Origin: Verrucomicrobiaceae bacterium
GTDB taxonomy: Bacteria; Verrucomicrobiota; Verrucomicrobiia; Verrucomicrobiales; Verrucomicrobiaceae
Assembly: GCA_947440575.1 (NCBI GenBank)
Contig: CANETF010000016.1
Span: 1-43,671, forward strand
Direction of reading: 5' to 3'
DNA length: 43,671 nt
Below are positions 7,904 through 16,286 of the stretch, piece after piece. The stretch's first letter is position 1. Each line of letters begins with the position of its first letter. The notes under the pieces were generated by a model that was not told the DNA's origin, did not search any database, and was given only the letters and a program-made list of their open reading frames with translations. A program made the translations under genes and the position numbers.

Positions 7904-9184
7904 GTCGGCTGGCGGGTGGAGGTTGGCGTTGAGGATTTCGGGGGTGACTTCGCCTTCCCAGCGGCTGATGGCGACGGTGGCGACGCCGTTGCCGATGAGG
8001 TTGGTGATGGCGCGACATTCGCTCATGAAGCGGTCGATCCCGACGAGGAGGGCGAGGGATTCGACGGGGATGCCGGGGACGACGGCGAGGGTAGCGGCGA
8101 GGGTGATGAAGCCGGCGCCGGTGACGCCGCTGGCGCCTTTGGAGGTGATCATGGCGACGAGCATGAGGCTGATTTGTTGGGAGAGATCGAGGGGGGTGTC
8201 GGTGGCTTGGGCGAGGAAGACGGCGGCCATGGCCATGTAGATGTTGGTGCCGTCGAGGTTGAAACTGTAGCCGGTGGGAACGACGAGACCGACGGTGGAG
8301 GGAGCGCAGCCGAGTGCGCGCAGTTTTTGGATCATGAGCGGGAGGGCGGTCTCGGAGGAACTGGTGCCGAGAACTAGGAGGATTTCTTCTTTGATGTAGC
8401 GGAGGAAGCTGAAGATCGAGAAGCCGCACCAGCGGGCTATGCCGCCGAGGACGATGATGACGAAGAGAGCGGCAGTGACGTAGAAACCGAGCATGAGGGA
8501 AAGGAGTTTTTGCAATGAGCCGATGCCATAGCTGCCGATGGTGAAGGCCATGGCGCCAAGGGCACCGAAGGGGGCGGCTTTGACGAAGATGCTCATGATG
8601 CTGAAGAAAACAGTGCAGGTGCGGTCGATGACATGAAGGACGGGAAGGCCGCGTTCGCCGAGGCCGGTGATGGCGAAGGCGGTGATGAGGGCGATGAAGA
8701 GCACTTGGAGGAGGTCGCCACTGGTGAAGGCGCCGACGAAGCTGTTGGGGATGATGTTGAGGAGGAAGTCGACGGTGCTGAGGGTGTGGGCCTTGCCTTC
8801 GAACTCGTGAGCGGACTGGACGGCGGTGGCGCTGAGGTCGGCGACGTTGACGTGGAAGCCAGCGCCGGGTTTGAGGAGGTTGACGACGAGGAGACCGATG
8901 GCGAGGGCAAGGGTGGAGACGACTTCGAAGTAGAGGAGGGTTTTGCCACCGACACGACCGAGTTTTTTCATGTCGCCCATGGAGGCGACTCCGTGGACGA
9001 CGGTGCAAAAGATGATGGGGGCGATCATCATTTTGATGAGTTTGATGAAGCCGTCGCCGAGAGGTTTGAGGGCTTTGGCTTGATCCGGGAAGAAGTAGCC
9101 GAGGGCGATGCCGACTGCGACGGCGATGAGCACCTGGACGTAGAGGATTCGATACCAGGGGGTGCGCGCGGGGGAGTGGGACAT
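7880..9184 (-). CDS. dctA: Dicarboxylate/amino acid:cation symporter (DAACS family)
   Basis: A protein of 434 residues, normal for DctA/GltP-like secondary transporters that import C4-dicarboxylates or acidic amino acids with protons or sodium. It has about eight membrane helices plus the family re-entrant loops: the serine-rich hairpin [11 protein letters not shown], the G-Y-S-F-N-L-D-G-T motif of helix 7, and the [12 protein letters not shown] second hairpin. The later D-R-F-M-S-E-C-R-A-x-x-N-x-x-G-N motif carries the substrate-binding arginine and asparagine. R in that motif and the D-x-x-T-N pattern fit the C4-dicarboxylate type, but glutamate/aspartate use cannot be excluded. It follows the permease gene by 51 bases. 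Confidence 0.85.
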   Translation of the reverse strand: MSHSPARTPWYRILYVQVLIAVAVGIALGYFFPDQAKALKPLGDGFIKLIKMMIAPIIFCTVVHGVASMGDMKKLGRVGGKTLLYFEVVSTLALAIGLLVVNLLKPGAGFHVNVADLSATAVQSAHEFEGKAHTLSTVDFLLNIIPNSFVGAFTSGDLLQVLFIALITAFAITGLGERGLPVLHVIDRTCTVFFSIMSIFVKAAPFGALGAMAFTIGSYGIGSLQKLLSLMLGFYVTAALFVIIVLGGIARWCGFSIFSFLRYIKEEILLVLGTSSSETALPLMIQKLRALGCAPSTVGLVVPTGYSFNLDGTNIYMAMAAVFLAQATDTPLDLSQQISLMLVAMITSKGASGVTGAGFITLAATLAVVPGIPVESLALLVGIDRFMSECRAITNLIGNGVATVAISRWEGEVTPEILNANLHPPADLPPPSLS

Positions 9185-9235
9185 CGGAAGATGTAACCCT
9201 GATTTGCTTTGCTAAGGCAAGTTTAGATTTGCCCG

Positions 9236-10453
9236 CTAGCCAAGGGAATCGCCTTCCATGGCTTTGGCGATCCAACGGCGGTCGGAGGCGGAGAGAAGGT
9301 CTTTCAAAAGGAGGGTGATGGGCAAGGCGAGGAAGAGGCCGAACGGGCCCCAGAGCCAACCCCAGAAGAGGGTGCTCAAGATGATGGCGAAGATGGAGAG
9401 ACCAAAGCTGCGGCCGAGTAGGACGGGTTGGATGAGGCTGTCGCAGGAGAAGTTGATGAGGGCGTAGCCGATGGCGACGACGATGGCGGTGGATCCGCCA
9501 TGGGTGACGAGGGCTTCGAGGACGGCGGGAGCGCCGGCGGAGGCGGAGCCGATGGCGGGGATGTAGTTGAGGATGAAGGCGAGCAGGCCCCACAAGACGG
9601 GATATTGGAGATCGGCCAGGATGCAGAGGATGGCGGCGAGGACTCCGGTGATGAGGCTCATTAGGGTTTTGACGCCGAGGTAGCGTTGGACATTGGCGGC
9701 TGTGCGGAGGAGAGGGCGGAGATCCGGGCCGCCGGCGGTGTGCATGTGTCCGATGCGGGTGCGGAAGCTGGGGGCTTCGAGCAAGAGAAAGAACATGACG
9801 ACGAGGGTGATGACGGTGGAGCCGATGCCAGTGGTGGCGGCTTCGACGGTGGAGCCGGCGATTTTCAACAGGCGGGGGAGAATGTCTTGTTGGGAGGCGA
9901 GTTCAATGCCGGAGCGGAGGTCGAATCTGGCGACGGCTTGAGTGGCGCCGACGACGCCATGGGATTCGAGGTAGGTAGCGGTCGATTTGACCCAGGTTTC
10001 GAGGCCGGTGAGGTATTTGGGGAGGTCTTTTTGGAGTTCACTTCCGAGATGGAGCGTTAGGAAGATGAAGCCGGCGACGGTGCTGACGATGGCGGCGAAG
10101 GTGAGTGGCAGGGCCAGGGCGAGGGGCATGCGGCGGTGGAGCCAGCGTAGGACGGGGTAGCTGAGGACGGCGAGAAAGAAGGCGACGGCGATGGGGATCA
10201 GGAGGCCGGAGGCAGCGTGGAGAGCGGCGATGATGATGGTGACGGCGGAGAATTCGATGAGGAGGCGGACGTGATTTTCGGCGGTGACCGGGAGGGGTCG
10301 AGGACGAGGTGCGGGGGAGTCGTCGACAGGTGTGGAGACGAGATCAGGCTCGAAGGTGGGGAGAATGCGGAGAGGAGGTGGTGCGTCTTCGGCACGATGA
10401 TTGGAAGAGCCGAGGTTTGGCTCTGAATCATGGGGGAAGGGAGTGGGGACCAT
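9236..10453 (-). CDS. AI-2E family transporter / PerM-like permease
   Basis: A protein of 405 residues with a proline-rich cytoplasmic N-terminus of about 60 residues, then seven to eight membrane helices. The early pair I-P-I-A-V-A-F-F-L-A-V-L-S-Y-P-V, the long amphipathic segment after helix 3, and the C-terminal L-N-Y-I-P-x-x-G-S and I-x-P-x-x-L-G-R-S-x-x-L-S patterns are typical of the AI-2E/PerM family. Members export varied small molecules, and the specific substrate cannot be read here. It starts 6 bases after the MBOAT stop codon, so it is probably co-transcribed with the acyltransferase pair. Confidence 0.85.
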   Translation of the reverse strand: MVPTPFPHDSEPNLGSSNHRAEDAPPPLRILPTFEPDLVSTPVDDSPAPRPRPLPVTAENHVRLLIEFSAVTIIIAALHAASGLLIPIAVAFFLAVLSYPVLRWLHRRMPLALALPLTFAAIVSTVAGFIFLTLHLGSELQKDLPKYLTGLETWVKSTATYLESHGVVGATQAVARFDLRSGIELASQQDILPRLLKIAGSTVEAATTGIGSTVITLVVMFFLLLEAPSFRTRIGHMHTAGGPDLRPLLRTAANVQRYLGVKTLMSLITGVLAAILCILADLQYPVLWGLLAFILNYIPAIGSASAGAPAVLEALVTHGGSTAIVVAIGYALINFSCDSLIQPVLLGRSFGLSIFAIILSTLFWGWLWGPFGLFLALPITLLLKDLLSASDRRWIAKAMEGDSLG

Positions 10454-10459
10454 CTTGAT

Positions 10460-11842
10460 TTAGAATTGGAAGTAGATGAAGGCGCTGCTTTCGGGGGAGC
10501 GGAGGATGAGGATGAGGGTGAAGAGAGCGAGACTGAGGAGGATTTGGGTGGGGAGGCGGTCCCAGTTGGGATATCGGTGGCGGAGTTTGAGGTCCCACCA
10601 GGCGTGGAGAAGAATGGGGGTGGCGAGGAGGAAAGTTTTGGCGGTGAGGAACCCTGCAATGTGCCAGTCGGATGCGGGGGCTGTCCAGGGATTTAACTGA
10701 AAGTGTTGGATGAGGTAGTGGGCGTCTTGTTCACGGAACATGAGCCAGCCGATACAGGTCAGGCCAAACATGAGGGGGACGGCGATGAGAGGAGGAGGGC
10801 GCCAGCGTTTGCCCCAGGCTTGGTCGGCGGCGACGAGAACGCCCCAATAGAGGCCCCAGAGGATGAAGTTCCAGGCGGCGCCGTGCCAGGCACCTGAGAT
10901 GAGGAAGGTGAGGATGACGTTGCGGGTGGCGCGAGCTTTGGTTCCGCGGCTGCCTCCGAGAGGAATGTAGATGTAGTCGCGCATCCAGGTGCTGAGGCTG
11001 ATGTGCCAACGGCGCCAGAAGTCGGCGGGTGAGGTGGCGAGGTAGGGATGGCGAAAGTTTTCCATCAGGTCGAAGCCGAGGAGGCCGGCGCTGCCGCGCG
11101 CGATGGCGGTGTAGGCGGAGAAATCGGCGAGGATTTGGATGGCGAAGGCGAAGACGCCGGACCAGAGGATGGGGAAAGTGGCGTCGCGAATGGAGAAGAC
11201 CTTGTTGGCGACAAGGGCGGAGTGGTCGGCGATGACGACTTTCAAGAGGAAACCCCAGAGGATGAGGGTGAACCAACGGGTGGCGGTTGACCAGGGGAAG
11301 GAGCGAGTGGTGAGGACTTGGGAGAGGAGGTGGGGTGCGCGTTCGATGGGGCCGGCGACGAGTTGGGGGAAGAAGGAGACGAAGAGGGCGTAGTCGTCGA
11401 GCCTGCGGCAGGCGAGCATGTGGCCGCGGTAGACGTCGATGACGTAGCTCATGCTTTGGAAGGTGTAGAAGGAGATGCCTGCGGGGACGATGAGGCTGAG
11501 GACTTCCGGGGCGGGGGCGAGACCGAAGTCGGCGAGGATGCCCTGGATGTTTTCGATGAAGAAGCCGCGGTATTTGAACCAGCAGAGGAGGGAGAGGTTG
11601 GAGACGACGCTGAGGCTTAACCAGAGGCGGCGGCGGGCTGGCTTGGCCTCCATAAGGCGGCCCATGGTCCAGTCGAGGGTGGTGGTGAAGGCGAAGGGGA
11701 TGAGCCAAGCGCGGGAGACGTAACCGTAGAAGTAATAGGAGGCGACGAGGAGGAGCCAGAGTTGGCTGCGGCGGGGGAGTTGCCAGTGGGCGAGGAGGAC
11801 GACCAGGAAGAAGAAGATGTAATCCAGGGAGTGGAAGATCAT
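10460..11842 (-). CDS. MBOAT O-acyltransferase (AlgI/DltB-like)
   Basis: A protein of 460 residues with about 11 membrane helices. It has the MBOAT landmarks Y-Y-F-Y-G near residue 36, F-Y-T-F-Q-S-M-S-Y near 125, F-F-P-Q-L-V-A-G-P-I near 157, F-W-R-R-W-H-I-S-L-S-x-W with His 280, and S-G-A-W-H-G-A-A-W with the expected catalytic His 320. By analogy with AlgI and PatA it would move an acyl group, usually acetyl, across the membrane for attachment to an exopolysaccharide or cell-wall polymer. Its ATG overlaps the stop codon of the SGNH-like gene (ATGA), the usual pairing of an MBOAT with an extracytoplasmic partner. The polymer substrate is unknown. Confidence 0.9.
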   Translation of the reverse strand: MIFHSLDYIFFFLVVLLAHWQLPRRSQLWLLLVASYYFYGYVSRAWLIPFAFTTTLDWTMGRLMEAKPARRRLWLSLSVVSNLSLLCWFKYRGFFIENIQGILADFGLAPAPEVLSLIVPAGISFYTFQSMSYVIDVYRGHMLACRRLDDYALFVSFFPQLVAGPIERAPHLLSQVLTTRSFPWSTATRWFTLILWGFLLKVVIADHSALVANKVFSIRDATFPILWSGVFAFAIQILADFSAYTAIARGSAGLLGFDLMENFRHPYLATSPADFWRRWHISLSTWMRDYIYIPLGGSRGTKARATRNVILTFLISGAWHGAAWNFILWGLYWGVLVAADQAWGKRWRPPPLIAVPLMFGLTCIGWLMFREQDAHYLIQHFQLNPWTAPASDWHIAGFLTAKTFLLATPILLHAWWDLKLRHRYPNWDRLPTQILLSLALFTLILILRSPESSAFIYFQF

Positions 11843-12897
11843 TTGCCGAAGATCTCCTTTCCGAGGGTCTGGTAGAGGTGTTCTGAGAACCAGGCGGTGT
11901 GGGCGAGGTCGAGGTGATCGCCCTCGGCATACATGCTGTCGTTGATGAGGGGGTCGGGAGTGAAGTCGTAGTAGGGGACGTTTTCTTTGGCGAAGTAAGT
12001 GGTCAGATCTGAGATGTAGCGGGCCATCTCCGGGGAGTCGGGAGAGTCGGTGCCAGAGTTGGGGCGGCGTTTGACACGCAGCATGAAGATTTCGATGCCT
12101 TCTTTGCGGGCGAGATCGATGATGTGGGGGAGGAAGGTTTTGGTGGGGTCGCGGGTGAAGGGGGCGTCTTGGAGGCCGGTGTGGTAGCCGGTTTCGACGC
12201 TGAGGGTTTGGCGGAAGCGGGTGAAGCCGAGGCGATCGTTGATGAGAGGGCGGAGGGCATCTGGATCCTGGCCGATGAGCCTTGCTGCGGTGGCTTCGAG
12301 GAGGTTGGCGGTTTGGTCCTGACGCTGCTGGATGGGGTAGGCGTCTTCGGTGATGAAGCGATCGACTTTGCCCATGTCGCGACGGCGTTGGTCACCGAGG
12401 ATGCGAGTGATGACGGGGTCGTTCATCTCGGGCATGCAGCGTTCGATGTCATGCCAGAAGGGGCCGTCGACTTTGTAGGCGGGGAGGTGCCAGAAGGCGT
12501 TGCGGAAAAGGAAGACGACGCGGCGTGGGCGGACCTGGGAGCGGACGACGTAGTTTTTGAACATCAGGTACCAGCGGGAGCTGGTGCTGTTTGGCTGCCA
12601 GAGGGTGGAGACGCGCTGGCTGGAGAGGGCAGAGAGTTTTTCGGGGTCGATCCAGGCTTTGACCATGGAGTCGCCGAGGAAGACGACTTCGGGTTTTTCG
12701 CGAATGAGCTTGTTGAGAGGGGTGCGGGAGAAGAGGGGTTTGCCGCCGGTGAACCAGTGTTCTTCGATGCGTTCGGGTTTGTCTTCTGCGTCGGTTGGCG
12801 GAGGCGGCGCGGATTCACGCCAGAAGGTGGGGGGCAGCAGAACGCTGGCTCCGTAGAGGGCGAGGTGTTTGAGGTGCGTGCGGCGAGCGGGGTCCAC
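11839..12897 (-). CDS. SGNH-hydrolase-like O-acetylation partner protein
   Basis: A protein of 352 residues starting at a GTG, with an N-terminal membrane-anchor or signal helix (about residues 8-23). The core has a block-I-like V-V-F-L-G-D-S-M (Gly 75, Asp 76, Ser 77) and a C-terminal D-x-x-H (Asp 330, His 333). Together these make the Ser-Asp-His set of SGNH/AlgX-AlgJ-type acetyl-transfer partners. It overlaps the MBOAT gene by four bases, so the pair likely forms an exopolysaccharide O-acetylation machine: the MBOAT delivers acetyl outward and this protein passes it to the polymer. Overall similarity is to a poorly characterised family, so hydrolase activity should not be assumed. Confidence 0.7.
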   Translation of the reverse strand: MDPARRTHLKHLALYGASVLLPPTFWRESAPPPPTDAEDKPERIEEHWFTGGKPLFSRTPLNKLIREKPEVVFLGDSMVKAWIDPEKLSALSSQRVSTLWQPNSTSSRWYLMFKNYVVRSQVRPRRVVFLFRNAFWHLPAYKVDGPFWHDIERCMPEMNDPVITRILGDQRRRDMGKVDRFITEDAYPIQQRQDQTANLLEATAARLIGQDPDALRPLINDRLGFTRFRQTLSVETGYHTGLQDAPFTRDPTKTFLPHIIDLARKEGIEIFMLRVKRRPNSGTDSPDSPEMARYISDLTTYFAKENVPYYDFTPDPLINDSMYAEGDHLDLAHTAWFSEHLYQTLGKEIFGK

Positions 12898-12999
12898 GTT
12901 CGAAGTATTAAGAGGAATAGATGAAATAGGTGATCTTGAAAGCCCTAAGTCACGAAGTGCCTATCTCTTGCGGAAGTGCCGCAGGGAAGCGGGCGGGCG

Positions 13000-13350
13000 C
13001 TAGAGCACCTGGTCGGTGACCACTTCGTTTCGCTCGTTCAGGAGCACCCGCTTGGGGGTAACCTGCTCGGCGTGGAGGGCGAAGGCCATGATGGTGACGA
13101 CTTGGCCGGTGCCGATGAGGTGGGCGGCGGCTCCGTTGACCACGATGTGACGGGATTTGGCTTTGCCGGGGATGACGTAGGTTTCGAGTCGGGCCCCGCT
13201 GGTGATGCTGGTGACGAGTACTTTTTCGCCGACCCAGAGGTCAACTGCCTCCATGAGGTCGGTTGGAATGGAGATGCTGCCTTCGTAGTCGATGTTGGAA
13301 TCGGTGACTCGGGCGCGGTGGATTTTGGATTTGAGCTGATGGCGAAGCAC
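13000..13350 (-). CDS. panD: Aspartate 1-decarboxylase
   Basis: Decarboxylates L-aspartate to beta-alanine for pantothenate and coenzyme A. Starting at the GTG at 13350, the protein is 116 residues and its numbering matches the family: Lys 9 in L-K-S-K-I-H-R, Tyr 22, and the Gly 24-Ser 25 self-cleavage bond in Y-E-G-S-I-S-I, which yields the pyruvoyl group. N-G-A-A-A-H is also present. A TTG at 13386 overlaps the menD stop codon (TTGA) and would add 12 residues, so translation may be coupled and the start is open. It is the last gene of the menF-menD-panD run. Confidence 0.92.
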   Translation of the reverse strand: MLRHQLKSKIHRARVTDSNIDYEGSISIPTDLMEAVDLWVGEKVLVTSITSGARLETYVIPGKAKSRHIVVNGAAAHLIGTGQVVTIMAFALHAEQVTPKRVLLNERNEVVTDQVL

Positions 13351-13382
13351 GGGCCGGAAAGATGGACGCAATGGCTGATGGG

Positions 13383-14933
13383 TCAAGGTGAAGCTGCCCA
13401 GTGGGCTTCGGTTTGCTCGGGGTCAGGCTGGAGTTCGATGAGGTGGGTGCCTGGGGCGTAGGTGAGGAGGGCAGGGAGTTGGGAGGGATCGTGAATGAGC
13501 GTGTGGGAGAGATTCCAGAGATCGGCGAAGGGTTTGAAGGAGAGAGAGTGGTGGTTTTCGATGAAGGCGCGGGCGGGGTTGGGTAGGGTAGCGAGGCTGG
13601 GGACGCGGGAGAAGATTTTGCCGCCGCCGTTGTTGACGATGACGAGGAAGCGGCGGGCGACGGGGAGTTGGGGGAGGATCCAGGGGGCGGCGAGGTCGTA
13701 TAGAGCGGAGAGGTCGCCGAGGACGAGCCAGGAATCGGTGATGGAAGGGTTGGCGCTGAGGCCGAGCCAGGTAGAGATGAGGCCATCGATGCCGTTGGCG
13801 CCGCGGTTGGCGTGGAAGGTGATTTTGGGAGGGAGGGGTGAGGCGATGTCGTTGAACTCGCGGATGGGGAGGCTATTGCCGAGGAAGACTTGACTGCCGG
13901 GGGTGAAGAGTTTTTGAATGGAGTGAAGGAGGGCGGGTTCGGCGCGCGGGTGGGCGGTGAAATCGGTGGGTGAGGGGTGAAATGGAAGTGGGGCTTGGCA
14001 GGGGGTGGGGCGGAGTGAGGCGAGTGAGGACCAGGGATGAAGGGTGACGTTTTGGCGGCGGGCGAGTCCGGGGAAGGGGGTGCGGGAGAGGTTGATGACG
14101 GGGATATCGGGCTGGTCTTCGAGGTCGCGCCACCAGCGGGAGGTGGGGACAGCACCGATGCGTAGGACGTGGGAGGGAGCGAGGGTGCGGAGGAGTTTCT
14201 CTGAGGAGGGATAGAGGAGATGAGCGAGGTGGGAGATGCTCCACAGGTTTGAGGTCGCTTCAGCGAGGATGGGAGCGTTGAGGGAAAGGAGGAGGGGAGT
14301 GATTTGGGTGGCTTCCGCGGGAGAGAGCCCAGCGGCGAGGACGATGGGGCGTGGTGCGGTGAAAAAGGAAGAGAGATCGGGGAGGGATAGGGAGGGTTTG
14401 GGGTGTGGCTGAATGGGAGGGGAATCGAAGTCGATGCCGGGAACGTTGGTGGCGAGGGGTTCTTCGAGGCAGAGATTGAGATGGAGGGGGGAGTCGAGAT
14501 TGACGGGGGGGGCGGTGGGAACCGAGGAGGTGAGATCGAGATCCCACGCGACAGCTGCGTAGGGGGTGAAGAGGTGGGCTTGTTCGATGGATTGGGGAGC
14601 ACCGGTGCCACGGAAGGATTTGGGGCGGTCGGCGGTGAAGGCGATGAGGGGGAGGGATTGGTAGTGGGATTCGATAATGGCCGGGAGGAGTTCGGCGGCG
14701 GCGGTGCCGGAAGTGGTGAGGACGGCAACGGGGCGGCTCGTGGCTTGGATGCGGCCGAGGGCGAAGAAAGCGGCACTGCGTTCTTCGAAGAAATTCCAGA
14801 GTTTGATGTTTTGGCTGTGGAGGAGTGCGGTCAGAATCGGGGCGTTTCGAGCACCGGCCGCGACGCAGATTTCGCGGACACCCAGTTCCGCTAGGAGGCG
14901 AAGAGCGGCTTGGATGAGTTGGATTTGGGACAT
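13383..14933 (-). CDS. menD: 2-succinyl-5-enolpyruvyl-6-hydroxy-3-cyclohexene-1-carboxylate synthase
   Basis: A thiamine-diphosphate enzyme that joins isochorismate and 2-oxoglutarate in menaquinone synthesis. The 516 residues begin with G-V-R-E-I-C-V-A-A-G-A-R-N-A-P, then F-F-E-E-R-S-A-A-F-F-A-L-G with the cofactor-activating glutamate (about 51), L-T-T-S-G-T-A-A-A-E-L-L-P-A and T-A-D-R-P. The C-terminal half has the cofactor-binding L-G-D-L-S-A-L-Y-D-L and the V-N-N-G-G-G-K-I-F segment. Its start is 4 bases past the menF stop, so the two are co-transcribed. It fits the menaquinol-fed respiratory chain encoded further along. Confidence 0.93.
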   Translation of the reverse strand: MSQIQLIQAALRLLAELGVREICVAAGARNAPILTALLHSQNIKLWNFFEERSAAFFALGRIQATSRPVAVLTTSGTAAAELLPAIIESHYQSLPLIAFTADRPKSFRGTGAPQSIEQAHLFTPYAAVAWDLDLTSSVPTAPPVNLDSPLHLNLCLEEPLATNVPGIDFDSPPIQPHPKPSLSLPDLSSFFTAPRPIVLAAGLSPAEATQITPLLLSLNAPILAEATSNLWSISHLAHLLYPSSEKLLRTLAPSHVLRIGAVPTSRWWRDLEDQPDIPVINLSRTPFPGLARRQNVTLHPWSSLASLRPTPCQAPLPFHPSPTDFTAHPRAEPALLHSIQKLFTPGSQVFLGNSLPIREFNDIASPLPPKITFHANRGANGIDGLISTWLGLSANPSITDSWLVLGDLSALYDLAAPWILPQLPVARRFLVIVNNGGGKIFSRVPSLATLPNPARAFIENHHSLSFKPFADLWNLSHTLIHDPSQLPALLTYAPGTHLIELQPDPEQTEAHWAASP

Positions 14934-14937
14934 GGGG

Positions 14938-15948
14938 TCAGGGCCTGGAGAGACCTAACATGCTCATGACTGCCTCGCGTTTCAATCGGAGCTCACGCCA
15001 TTCGTGGTCGTAGGCGCTGCCGCCGACGATGCCACATCCGGAGGGAAGGAATCCTTTGGTCCCCTGCCAAGCGATGCCTCGAATGCTGACGACCATGTGG
15101 CATTCGCCATCGACGGTGAAGCCGAATGGGGCGCCGAAGAAGTCGGGGACTTGGAGAAGGTGACGATACTCGCGCAGTTTATCGAGCCAGCGTTCTTCGC
15201 GAGGGAGGCAGCCGACCGCAGGGGTGGGGTGGAGCCAGGGGACGAGGGTGGTGGGGCTTGCGTCTTCGGGGAGGGTGACGGTGAGTTTGGTTTGGAAGTG
15301 TGTGAGAGCGCCGGCCTGACGGAGGCCACGCGGGCTTCGGGTAACTTGGCCAAGGCTGGAGAGTTGGGACTCGAGGTAGCCGGCGACGAGTTCGTGTTCC
15401 TCGATTTCTTTGATGTCCTGCATGAACGCTTCGTCAGTGCCGGGTTTGGCGGTGCCAGCCAGGGCCATGGTTTCGACCTCGGGACCGTCTGCGTGGAAGA
15501 GAAGTTCCGGGGTGGCACCGGCGAATCCGTTATCGCCATCGATGCAAGCGTATCCCCAGAAACCGGCAGGCGCGGAGAGCACTCGGTCGAGCAGTCGCTC
15601 CCAGCGGCCCTCAATGAGCACGCCATGCTCGGTGAGAACGGGAACCATTTTTTCGAGACGGCGGGCGATGACTTCTTTGCGAATGCGCCGGAATGCCATT
15701 TCGAAGTATTCGGTCGAGGGATGGCGCCAGTTGACTCGAGGCCAGGGAAGGTCGCGCCAGGGAGGGGTGTAGTCGGCGGTGAGAGGGATGATGCGGGTGG
15801 GGCGCTTCCAAGGAGTGGGGTCCTGGAGGTCGAAGTCGTTCCAGTAGAAAGCCGACCCATCGATTGGAGCTTCTGGTAGCGCCTCGAAGGGACCTTCGCC
15901 GAGCCATGCGCGCCCGTCCGGGAGCCTAAAGAGGGCAAACTGAGTCAT
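14938..15948 (-). CDS. menF: Isochorismate synthase (chorismate-binding family)
   Basis: Converts chorismate to isochorismate, the first step of menaquinone synthesis. The 336 residues contain the chorismate-binding fold: G-A-T-P-E-L-L-F, A-L-A-G-T-A-K-P-G, the E-E-H-E-L-V active-site region, H-P-T-P-A-V-G, P-F-G-F, and the terminal G-C-G-I-V-G-G-S-x-x-x-x-E-W-x-E-x-x-x-K. It is shorter than enterobacterial MenF (about 430) because the N-terminal region is reduced. Adjacency to menD supports menF over an anthranilate- or salicylate-type assignment. The start is the ATG at 15948, followed downstream by menD. Confidence 0.88.
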   Translation of the reverse strand: MTQFALFRLPDGRAWLGEGPFEALPEAPIDGSAFYWNDFDLQDPTPWKRPTRIIPLTADYTPPWRDLPWPRVNWRHPSTEYFEMAFRRIRKEVIARRLEKMVPVLTEHGVLIEGRWERLLDRVLSAPAGFWGYACIDGDNGFAGATPELLFHADGPEVETMALAGTAKPGTDEAFMQDIKEIEEHELVAGYLESQLSSLGQVTRSPRGLRQAGALTHFQTKLTVTLPEDASPTTLVPWLHPTPAVGCLPREERWLDKLREYRHLLQVPDFFGAPFGFTVDGECHMVVSIRGIAWQGTKGFLPSGCGIVGGSAYDHEWRELRLKREAVMSMLGLSRP

Positions 15949-16085
15949 GATTTATTGATACGTTCAGATAGTGAAACGCCGGGGGCGGTGTGCAAGGACG
16001 GGGTTGATGTTCGATCTGAGTCAGGGAAAGTCACTTTTTTTTAAATCCCAGCGATAACTTGGCCCGAAGGATGCTCTAAAAAAAG

Positions 16086-16235
16086 GTGGTTGGGAGCGAA
16101 AGCTTCTGCTGTTTTCCAGGGCATGAATCCTGGGAAAAAAGACGACAGATTTGAGAGCTACTTCATGGTTGGCGGCTCTCAGATCACCCTAAGGTCCGGA
16201 GGGATATGGTTGGGTCCCTCCGGACCACTTTTTTT
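16086..16235 (+). ncRNA. Candidate small structured RNA
   Basis: Read on the plus strand, three stem-loops follow each other closely. A 9-pair stem with one bulged G (16112-16138, core CCAGG/CCTGG) is followed by a 7-pair stem TGAGAGC/GCTCTCA (16152-16181) and an 11-pair terminator stem with a T tract. No plus-strand gene precedes the terminator, so it must end some transcript that begins in this gap. I do not recognise a known RNA family, and the 5' end and promoter are not resolved. Alternatively the hairpins belong to the minus-strand leader of menF. Confidence 0.4.
16193..16235 (+). terminator. Strong Rho-independent terminator
   Basis: A perfect 11-pair G+C-rich stem (GGTCCGGAGGG with CCCTCCGGACC), a 12-base loop, then AC and seven T. 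The T tract is on the plus strand only. On the minus strand the hairpin lies just after the GHL10 stop codon but lacks a following T tract, so it may work weakly in that direction. Confidence 0.8.
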
Positions 16236-16286
16236 GGGGGGGATGATTTTTCGGAGGGTGGAGTTGGACAAGGTTCCTTAGCCAGA

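Larger units (their letters stand above)
15949..16286. other. Non-coding interval with stacked hairpins
   Basis: 338 bases between menF and the GHL10 gene, both on the minus strand. It contains three successive inverted repeats (16112-16138, 16152-16181, 16193-16226), the last followed by seven T on the plus strand. A small open frame at 16090-16281 spans these hairpins and is not credible. The 5' leader of menF (minus strand) also lies here. Confidence 0.6.

Noticed and set aside
7791-9593. A very long minus-strand frame through the DctA and permease genes
   Set aside because: Shifted-frame shadow of two genuine genes; its translation is dominated by Arg, His and Pro, as expected from the G+C-rich opposite frame.
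12898-12999. Hairpin TGCGG/CCGCA after panD as a terminator
   Set aside because: Five-pair stem without a T tract on either strand.
13241-14776. A 511-codon minus-strand frame over menD
   Set aside because: Low-complexity Ser/Pro translation, and menD accounts for the sequence.
16090-16281. A 63-codon plus-strand frame in the menF-GHL10 gap
   Set aside because: It covers the second and third hairpins and the terminator, and has no conserved features; the interval is better read as non-coding.
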